Part shown: in pieces, positions 30,943-38,527 of the stretch | Numbering within the stretch: the first letter of the stretch is position 1 | How the letters are laid out: every line of letters begins with the position of its first letter | From: a virus | Strand: one strand, 5' to 3' | IMG/VR virus record: IMGVR_UViG_3300021091_000179 | Location: 1-38,527 of that record | Length of the DNA: 38,527 bases | Notes under the pieces: model-generated | Told to the model about the DNA's origin: nothing | The model's database searches: none | Seen by the model: the letters and a program-made list of their open reading frames with translations, nothing else | Translations under genes and position numbers: made by a program

Positions 30943-33900
30943 TTATTGATAGGCCAACTCTCGGCGGTGGACGTGGTCGTCGTGGCGGAGGTTTTGGTGT
31001 CCCGGAGGGCGACCTAAACCCCGAAACCCGCGTAGATAAGAATAGAAACGGATGGTTGTTTGACAATATTCCGGGGTGGGAACAAGTCGACCCAACACCC
31101 TACGGTCCTGGCTCAATATATAACGCGGAATTAACCCCAGAACAACGGCGCGATAGCGGAAAAATTAAACCAGAAGGAAAGCCGATTGATGGTGCGGCTG
31201 ACCTTGAAATTATTCCACCCAAACAAAAGCCAAAACCACAAAAAGCAAAAAAAAATGAAGAAAGAAGACTTTCCTCGGGAAGAAATCTTTCTAGACATGG
31301 TCTTGGAAAAACACACGAAGAGAAATTTGGTGTCAGTAGAGACGAAAAAACAAGAAGAGAAAATTTTGACAAAACCGTTCAGAATTGGATTGACTCTCAA
31401 ATGGGGTGGACCGAAGTTCCAAGAAGCACAAGTGATAAAAAGGAAACAGAAAGCTTTCTCCGTGGTAGAGAGCTTGGGGTCAATCAGTCACGCGTAGCGT
31501 GGCGCGGAACCGGAAAAGGAAACGGTAAAAGGCCAAGTAATTTTAATGAAAAAGCAAAATCGTCAGAAGATTACACAAATTGGTTTTATGCCTATTCGGG
31601 ACATCTTGGAAACTTTATTTCTGCATTAAATAGCAGAGAAGATAAAAACACTGCTGACGACATAAAAGATTTTAATCGAGGAATTAGAAATGGAATTGCG
31701 AATGATGTATTCGCAAAAATACCAGACACCAAGTCTTGGGATAAAAAAAATTCCGAAAATCTTTCAAAATGGCTTTCCGAATATGGATTCAATCCTCAAA
31801 AATCTCGTGATGGAAGACTTTCTTCCGGATTTTTGGAACCACCAGTTAATCGAGGGGAAAAAACTAGAATTCCGGGTCTCGATGAGGGATTTGACCCCGA
31901 TAACCCGTTTGGTGACGAAGATGCGCCGTATGACATTGGATTTGACATTTATGACCAAATAATTAAGGAATTCCTGGGAGACGAAGTCAAAAAAGACGAA
32001 CCGCGAATAATCCCGAACTGGACCGACAAACAAATTTATGAAAAGCGAATGGAGGGCATGACGCTTCAGGATGTTGCCGACAAGCTTCGAATCACGCGCC
32101 AAGAAGTAAGACAACGCGAATTAAGACATATGGACGAGATGCGAAAATTAGCGGCAAGTGGAAAAAGAAAAACCAGGGGACCCGCCAAGAAAATAAGAAT
32201 AGCAAATCTCTCTGAAGATGATAAAAATAAAATTTACGAAGAAAGAATTGCTGGAGCCAGTATTAAAAAATTGGCTCAAAAATACAACATAAGAAAAAAT
32301 AATGTAGATGTTGTCGTTGCCGAAATTTCAAAAAAGAGAAAAGACGAAGACTCGGCAAACAAAACAAGACGAGAAAAAGAAATATCAGAAGCCAAAATCC
32401 GAGAACAAAAACCAAAACCACAAGAAGAAGAAAAAGAAGAGGAAGACTGGTCGCGCGGACTTTCTTCTGGAGCAAGCACAAACAAAAAACTTAATGAGAG
32501 TGGCGCTCTCGGCTATGTTCTTGAAACTTCGTCAAAGCAAAGAAAAGACAGGCTCTCGTCCGGCGCAACGCTGAAGGATGGCGAATTGCAGCAGATGTTT
32601 GACAACATGTCTGCTCAAATAATTGAGTCGCTGCAGAAGGCTATGAAAAATCCCCAAAAGCAATGGAAAAGACCTTGGGCTAACGCGGAAGTTTATGCAA
32701 GAAATATAACCAATACAAGATGGAATCCCGATGGTAGGGCATACGAAGGAGCAAACCAGTTCATGCTTTCCATGAAGGGGAGCCTCAGTGGATATAAGAC
32801 AAATAGGTGGGCCGGTGCTGGCCAATGGAAAAAAATGGGTGGAAAAATTAAGGCGGGCGAAAAGTCAACCGTAATTCTTGCTCCAGACATAATCAACGGC
32901 AAAAAAGTTGCTAACAAATTTCATCTAACCGAGGTTTACAACGTCGCTCAGATATCTGGATTGCCAAAAGCCATGTATGAGTCGTCTCCATTAAAGATGA
33001 CAGACGAACAACGTCTTGAAACAATACAAGCAGTAATAAGCGAAATAGGTCCTGATTTTAGAGAAGGAAATTTCGGCGGAGCTTTTTATTCGCCGAATAA
33101 AGACATGATATTCATGCCACAATTCGGCACCTTTAACAACCCTATTGCTTTTTACTCAACCCTTCTTCATGAGATGACACACTGGACGGCCCATCCGTCT
33201 CGCCTCGGAAGAAAATTTGGGAGAATGAATGCTCCAAAAGCAACTGACGACTATAAAAAGTACGCATTTGAAGAGTTGATTGCAGAAATAGGTTCATCTT
33301 TGATGATGGGCATGCTTGGCCTTGAACCAGTTTTCAGAGATGACCACGGCCAATACTTGGCAAGCTGGCTTGAAAACATTCAACAGGACCCAACGGCAAT
33401 AAGAAGGGCTTTGACTGAAGCACAAAAAGCCGTTGACTACATGCTCAATCGCTCACCAACCATGCGAAGAATGCTTGGTATGGACCCAACGGAACGCAAA
33501 GTTAATGCTGACCTCCGCTTTGAAGTTCCAATGCTTGAAGGCATGCCAGATTCACCAAAAATTCCTGGCTCAGGAAGACCAAAGGGAACTTTTGAAATGC
33601 CAGACGAAGACATGGATGAGCGTTTGTCTTCTGGCAAAATCGAAGACTTTGCAAAGAAACCGTTCAAAGCTGGCAAAACACACAACATTGGTGGCCGTGG
33701 CTGGCGTGCAGTTGATAGAGAAAATGGAGACAGAGAGGTATATCACTACGGAACAATGATGGGCGTTATTCGTGGGGGCAAGTACTACGAAGCATCCAAG
33801 GGTTGGGATTCTGTTTCCGATAAGCAAGGAGTAAAAAAGATTCTTCGCGCCCTTGGACAAGACGCACCAGAACCAATGGCGAATATCGAAGCTGTTGACC

Positions 33901-36900
33901 GCCTATCATCCGGCAAGATAGAACAATTCGGCACACGTCCGCACATTCCAAATAAAGTTTCCTTCGCCGGTAGTAATCGCGCATGGAAGTCCATTGATAT
34001 GGACAATGGCGATAGAGACATCTACCACTACAACACGAGAATGGGATTCATAAGAGACGGAAACTTCTACCAAGTTTCAGATGGATGGGGTTCCGTTTCT
34101 GACAAACAGGGAATACGAAAAATTCTTCGTTCTCTTGGTCAGAAGGAAGCAATTCGCTGGACATCGTATGATGGATTTGAACTTAAAGATGAAAGAAGAT
34201 TAGCAAGCGGTCGTGAAATCAAAACGGATAAACGTGGGCGGATTATTGACTTAACTGGAAGATTGTCAAGCGGTTCTGATTCTGGCTCAATAAAGCCAAT
34301 AAAGCCTGAGCAGACAGACAACAAAGACCTTCACATAAAGAGAAGCTCTTCTAGCATTTCGTTCAAGGCTGCTCACAGACTTGCGTTTGAACCAACCCAA
34401 CAACAAAGAGACATAATCGATATTGGCATGGACCTTGTGATGGGCAGGGTTGGTAACAGAATTCTTTCAATTCAGGCTGCAGCCGGAACTGGCAAAACAA
34501 CAACACTTAAGATGCTGTCAAAAGCAATAGACCAAGCTTTCAAATTAGATTTGGTTGATGACGATGTCGAACTAAATCACAAATTGGCCTTACTTACCGA
34601 ACGATTTGCTGAAGATTTAGCAGAGATGGGCATAAAAGACCTCAGAAAAATTCCAATTGACAAAGCAAAAGAAGCAGTAGCAAAACTAAACGAAAAACAC
34701 GGTTCAAAAAATCTTTACTACGGCGTATTTAATAGAAATAATCAGTTCGAAGCAGAGCGAGGATTTCCAAGAAATACTGGAATATCAACTTTGGACAAAC
34801 TTGCTTTCTGGGGCCTAAGACTTGGAGCAGCTGACGAAAAGTTTGGGCCACATATTGCAGAAAAAATGCAACTAAGAAGACTAAACCTTAATTCGGCTGC
34901 ATCATTTACACAAGACGGGAAACCAATCAGAAAGAAAAACCTTAGAAAGACAAAAAACGGCACACCGCTAACTTTTACCGTTGACAACTATTTAACTAAA
35001 AAAAGAGTTGAGATAACTGGAGAAACTCCGGTTCTTGAAGATACGGGGTTGGTTGAGCTTTCAAGGGCAGAAGATTTTATACGCTTCTTTAATTTGAGGG
35101 GCTTGTTCCACAACCCAGACAAACCACCGGAAGGCAAGCAAAAAGCCATTCCAACAAATGGACATCCACAGTTTGCACAAATGACGGTAGATGACCTCGG
35201 ATTTTTGATTGCGAAAGCAGTAGAAAACTGGGCATACAGCACTGACGAAAAACTCAGCGCAAAACACTTTGCATTGACACCGGGGCAAATATCACAAAAG
35301 CGCAGCGCTAGGGGCTCAAAGAAAAAAAGGCTCGTAAAAGGATTCCGCCCAAAAAATAGCCGAGACGACGGTGGCGGAGTTTTTGAAGAAGAAGAGGTAG
35401 ACCCTCTTGTTGACAGTGATTTTTTTATTGCGGTTGCAGCCGACCCAGAAAAGTACATTCCAAAAGAATGGGTTGAATTTGGAACAAGAACGGTAAGCGC
35501 ATTGCAGGATAAGTTCATAAAAGACAACGACGGCAAAAAAACTTTAAGCCCTGTTGTTCCAGACCAAACACAGACGTATAAATTGTTTGCTCTTTCCAAC
35601 CCGAATCTTTCAGAAGCCAAATACATGATTGGACATGCGGATGGCTCTACAAAGAAACAGGGGGTTAGAACAAGTGGACAACTAGGCGATTATGTAAACG
35701 GTGACGGCCAAGTTCTAAAAATGGGCAAAGACGGAAAATTTGCTCCCGACACAGACCTTGACAACGTGTGGGTTATCACGTCATTTAAGGGAGAAAGAGG
35801 CAAAAAAGGAACTCAAAGTGCCGTTATTCAAAAGTCGTTTGCAAACCCAGGAAGACCGGCTTCTGCATTTTTGATAGACGAAGCCCAAGACCTCAACCCA
35901 GTGATGATGCAAGTTCTTGAAGCGAATAAAGAAAATATGCCAATTATCTTGGTTGGGGACTCAAGACAAAAAGTTTACGGTTTTAGAAGAGCCATAGATG
36001 CCCTAAGTGCAATAAATCCAGATTATGTACTTCCACTAAATGAATCATTCAGATTTGGTTCAAAAATTGCCTATCTTGCAAATGTTTTGCAATTCCTTGG
36101 GAATATCGATGATGAAGAAAAAGGAATTCCAAATCTCAGAATGCAATTTGTCAGCGGACATCTACAGGATGTTGTGCGTGGTCAGTTTGATTCCGCAATA
36201 GAGCTTCTCAACAAGAAAGATAGAAACTTTGAGGAAAATAAAACCTTAACATCATTACTTGTACAAATAGATGAAGAATTTAAGATTTCCAAAACACTTG
36301 GCCCAAAGAAAAACGGTAAAGACAAAAATGGCGAACTGCTATCGATAGCTGATGACAACATTCCGGATTCGGAGAGAGTAAAAATCCTTTCCGATAGAAA
36401 AGATTCAGCCGTAAAAGAAGCAACCGGAGAAATTTGGGATTCAGAAACTCCACTCTTGGATGAAAAAGGAAATCCCGTACTTGACAGCAATGGGATTCCG
36501 GATTTAGTGGGACCGCTTCTTCCAACAAGGGGAAGAACATACGCATATTTGACAAGAGATAATGCTGAAATATTTGAAGCAGCGACAAGACTCGCCACAC
36601 ACTTGAGATTTCAGCTCGAAAAAGACATGCCCGATAATGGCCAACCATGGGAGAGGATGTCGCCGCAAATAGCAACATCAGCAAAGAAGCATGATGAGCT
36701 TATAAAATTCTTCAAACATGCTAAATGGATTCTGAGCACAGATGAACACAAGCGCAAGTACCCAGATAGTAGACCAGAAGCGTCAGGCTTGCTGGGAAAT
36801 ATTTGGACCAAAGAAGATGTTGATAAGCGACTTGGGCAGGCGCGATACCAGCAAGCGACGACATTGTGGGGATTAATATTCCCGAAAGGAAAAGACGGAA

Positions 36901-38527
36901 AAATATCATTTGTCCCACCTCAACAATTTCTGGATATGCTCGAAGGCTACGAAATAGATGGAGCTGGTAAACAAAAAGAGCAGGTTCCAGCAATAATAAT
37001 TCCAGAACGCCAAGCAATAAAGATGGATATTTACTGGCCACGCATGAGTGTTGAAGAAATTCAACAGATAGCGAATAGACCAAATGCCGCAGGCCATAGG
37101 GGTGAAAAAACTGCTGAAACATCGCAGAGGGCCGCAATTTCCATAACGGGACAAAAAGACAAAGGGGAGATATACGCCTATCTCGAAATAGATGGTGGCG
37201 ATGAAAAGAAGCCTGGTAAATGGACGGGAAGGATTTTCATAAGCGGATGGGGTCTCAGCACTTCTCGCGGCAAGGCAAGAAAGGGCGGCTACTACAGAGA
37301 AGACGTAAAAAGAATAATGTCAACGAATCCAAAATTCAGAGGCAAATTCAAATACGTTGAAAAAGGTGACACAGCACAAAGGGGTGACGCAAAAAACATA
37401 AATGATGCTTTTGTTATAGACCTAAAAGATGTTGGCGGAAGCAGGGAGAAGCTTTCCGAGTTGGTTCAAGAAGTAGCGAAAGAAATTAGAAAAGCAGCCA
37501 ACACAAACGGCGCAGACGCCGTTGTTACGACAGCGCAATTGTTTAAGGGAATGGAAGCAGATGATGTTGTTCTTGGTAAATCTTGGCAAGACGCATTTAA
37601 ATCAATAGATACAATTCTTGAAGGAGAAGGAAAAATAAGTGACGCATTTAGGGAAGAGCTAAACATAGTTTATGTTGCTCTTACTAGAGCGAGAAAGAGA
37701 ATTGACCCAGGTCGCGTTCTTGCCGAACTCTATCTTGGAACACGTGGAACAGAAGGCGAAGAACGTAAAAACAAGGCAGTAGCAAGACTAAAGAAGCACG
37801 TTGATGAATTGCGCAAGTCAAAGAACCCAGAAGATAGAAAAGTCGCAGATGCAATAGACGAACCGGATGGTTTTACCTTCCCATACCCAGAGCCAGAAAA
37901 ACCAACAGACCCTCATGGTGGGCAAAAACCGGATGATGATGGGCAAAAACCGGATGATGACGAGCTTACTGCCGACAAAATGAAAGAAATAATGGGTGAA
38001 AGAGAAAGGGAAAATGACGAAGAAGACGAGAATATTGATTCATCTAGCGAACAAGAAGAAGAATCAGACGTTGTTGAGGTTGGGGATGATGATGAAGATT
38101 ACGACGACGATACAGGAATAGAATTAGTAGATGATATAGATGCTGGTTACGGAATGTCTCGCGTCCAGGAAAGACTCTCTTCTGGAAAAGCATCATATTG
38201 GAACAATCAATTTGATGACGCTCTAAATTCCTCTCTTGCAGATGAAGATAACAAAGAAGTTTCTGCTTATGTTAATTCATCACTTGCAAAAATAAGAAGT
38301 ATTTTTGATTCTTTGCCAACAATCAAATATGCAATTCAAAACGAATCAGATTCTGATTTGGATAATGATTATGCTTTTGATGTCAATTACGAAATTAGTG
38401 CAGATGTTGCACGAAACATAAGCGAATTGCAAGAAAATATTGGAAAAGCATTTAATGTTTCATGGGCAAAAGAAAGACTAAACAATCAAAATGTTGGACC
38501 AAAAGAAAAATCTGCAGCGAAAAAAAT
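30870..38527 (+). CDS. Giant polyvalent polyprotein, -1 frame continuation of the prohead protease (cut by window edge)
   Basis: From the frameshift site the frame is open to the end of the window, more than 2,550 codons. Modules in order: (1) a Gly/Arg-rich linker with RVDKNRNGWLFDNIPGWEQV; (2) a helical domain, about 31281-31814; (3) two helix-turn-helix units; (4) ArdC-like antirestriction; (5) a duplicated 81-residue domain; (6) an SF1 helicase; (7) a very acidic linker; (8) a further domain past 38187 that runs off the edge. The (D/E/R)-R-L-(S/A)-S-G motif stands at or near each boundary. Polyvalent proteins that mix ArdC-type, helicase and peptidase domains are known from phages and conjugative elements and are thought to be delivered with DNA. 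Fusion to the prohead protease would place it in the capsid. I found no internal stop while reading the frame in full. Confidence 0.85.
32010..32340 (+). other. Two helix-turn-helix units in the polyprotein
   Basis: IYEKRMEGMTLQDVADKLRI with TRQEVRQREL, and IYEERIAGASIKKLAQKYNI with RKNNVDVVVAEI, share the spacing of sigma-region-4/MerR-like helix-turn-helix units ('Y..R..G.s...lA.k..i....v'). They are joined by a basic linker (KRKTRGPAKKIRI) and followed by a charged coil. They would give the module DNA-binding ability. Confidence 0.65.
32590..33450 (+). other. ArdC-like antirestriction module (ssDNA-binding domain plus zincin) in the polyprotein
   Basis: QWKRPWANAEVYARN, then RAYEGANQFML, then GQWKKMGGKIKAGEKSTVIL and FHLTEVYNVAQISGLP follow the N-terminal ssDNA-binding domain of ArdC (pattern 'W.rPW', 'Y.G.N', 'GG.v.kGEK', 'f.v.N..q..gLp'). 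The second domain has YSTLLHEMTHWTAHPSRLGR with the zinc HExxH (33168-33182), FEELIAEIGSSLMMGMLG with the third-ligand Glu, and a terminal YLASWLENIQQDPTAIRRAL. The whole is a full-length ArdC. ArdC protects incoming DNA from host restriction. Confidence 0.88.
33618..34142 (+). repeat. Tandem duplication of an 81-residue domain in the polyprotein
   Basis: Unit A (33618-33860) and unit B (33897-34142) both begin (D/E)RLSSGKIE(D/Q)F. They share NGDR(E/D)(V/I)YHY, MG.IR.G..Y..S.GW, SVSDKQG(V/I)(K/R)KILR and end LGQ. Spacing between starts is 279 bases. The DNA has drifted but the protein repeat is unmistakable. The fold (strands then a helix) is not one I know; a small adaptor or binding domain is likely. 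Confidence 0.88.
34350..37740 (+). other. SF1 helicase module (UvrD-like) in the polyprotein
   Basis: The Q-motif FEPTQQQRDIID and Walker A QAAAGTGKTTT are at 34389-34503, Walker B FLIDEAQDLNP at about 35870, motif III LVGDSRQKVYGFRRAI, motif IV LNESFRFGSKIA, motif V TTAQLFKGMEADDVVL and motif VI ELNIVYVALTRARKRI at 37660-37700. These are the SF1A (UvrD/PcrA/FBH1-like) set in correct order. Insertions of several hundred residues lie between Walker A and B and between IV and V; the second includes GEIYAYLEIDGGD. ATP-driven unwinding or clearing of DNA ends is expected. Confidence 0.88.
37745..38165 (+). other. Acidic linker of the polyprotein
   Basis: After the helicase come basic-acidic helices (KAVARLKKHVDELRKSKN) and then a long stretch of Asp and Glu (EEDENIDSSSEQEEESDVVE, DDDEDYDDDTG) before the ninth RLSSG motif. 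It is likely disordered and could act as a DNA mimic, a spacer or a capsid-packaging signal. Confidence 0.7.
37920..37961 (+). repeat. 21-base direct repeat, two copies
   Basis: The unit GGGCAAAAACCGGATGATGA plus one base is repeated once without a gap and encodes GQKPDDD twice in the acidic linker. It differs only in the last base. It is a coding repeat, not a CRISPR. Confidence 0.85.

Larger units (their letters stand above)
31266..38186 (+). repeat. Dispersed RL(S/A)SG motif, nine copies at domain boundaries
   Basis: In the polyprotein frame the motif occurs at 31266 (RRLSSGR), 31815 (GRLSSGF), 32457 (RGLSSGA), 32550 (DRLSSGA), 33621 (ERLSSGK), 33900 (DRLSSGK), 34197 (RRLASGR), 34260 (GRLSSGS) and 38172 (ERLSSGK). 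A degenerate RRLASYGA lies at 30912. Codons differ between copies (CTT, CTC, TTG, CTA, TTA for Leu; TCT, TCC, TCA, AGC for Ser), so the peptide is conserved rather than the DNA. Intervals between copies range from about 20 to over 1,300 residues and match the modules. I infer protease sites. Confidence 0.8.

Noticed and set aside
31401-31403. First ATG of the polyprotein frame as a separate start
   Set aside because: It lies in the middle of the helical domain with no ribosome-binding site, and the upstream 530 bases of the frame already encode coherent protein, including an RLSSG motif.
34988-35626. 212-residue minus-strand open frame opposite the helicase module
   Set aside because: The plus strand carries clear helicase motifs. 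The reverse product is Ser/Phe/Leu-rich as expected of the antisense of Lys/Glu-rich codons.
37920-37961. CRISPR-like repeat
   Set aside because: Only two 21-base copies with no spacer, in frame inside coding sequence.

Overview
The window is part of the genome of a tailed phage with a contractile tail (myovirus morphology). It holds a sheath, tube, tape measure, baseplate, terminase, HK97-type portal and prohead protease, and no host genes. The DNA is AT-rich. The tape measure ends in an M15-type peptidase module and the replication genes include ParB-like, PAPS-reductase-like, Rad52-like and Cas4-like proteins, a set I associate with phages of Actinobacteria. An AT-rich aquatic actinobacterial host is my best guess, but nothing here proves it. 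No integrase, tRNA or lysis cassette was found.

Layout. Positions 1-26814 are read almost entirely on the minus strand. In the direction of transcription, from right to left, the order is: large terminase; a conserved protein of unknown function; a Rad52-like annealing protein; a Cas4-like nuclease; a coiled-coil protein; an HNH endonuclease; a RuvC-like resolvase; a coiled-coil protein; a ParB / PAPS-reductase-like / ParB cassette; and a very basic protein. After one lone plus-strand gene (17772-18164) come the head-tail connector, tail completion proteins, sheath, tube, tail assembly chaperone with a -1 frameshift extension, a 1750-residue tape measure, baseplate hub, spike, gp25-like, J-like and I-like proteins, and a tail fibre cut by the window edge. 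From 26886 the plus strand takes over: a small membrane protein, the portal, the prohead protease and one enormous reading frame that leaves the window at 38527. The major capsid protein was not seen and may lie further right.

The most striking part is 29248-38527. The prohead protease ends at a double slippery sequence (TTTAAAA overlapping AAAAAAG, with two small stem-loops after it). The -1 frame is then open for more than 2,550 codons, with no ATG, GTG or TTG start near its beginning. This predicts a giant protease-polyprotein of the 'polyvalent protein' kind. Its modules, in order, are an N-terminal linker, a helical domain, two helix-turn-helix units, a complete ArdC-like antirestriction module (ssDNA-binding domain plus HEMTH zincin), a tandem-duplicated 81-residue domain, an SF1 helicase with Walker A, DEAQD, and motifs IV-VI, and an acidic tail. 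A short motif, (D/E/R)-R-L-(S/A)-S-G, recurs nine times (one copy with G for R) and falls at the boundaries between these modules. I suggest these are processing sites for the prohead protease, so that one polyprotein is packaged and cut into proteins delivered with the DNA.

Other notable points are a 16-base exact match to the conserved helix-69 / I-CeuI region of 23S rRNA beside the HNH gene, a perfect hairpin that hides the HNH ribosome-binding site, a GC-rich distal end on an AT-rich tail-fibre gene, and an inverted repeat in front of the lone plus-strand gene.
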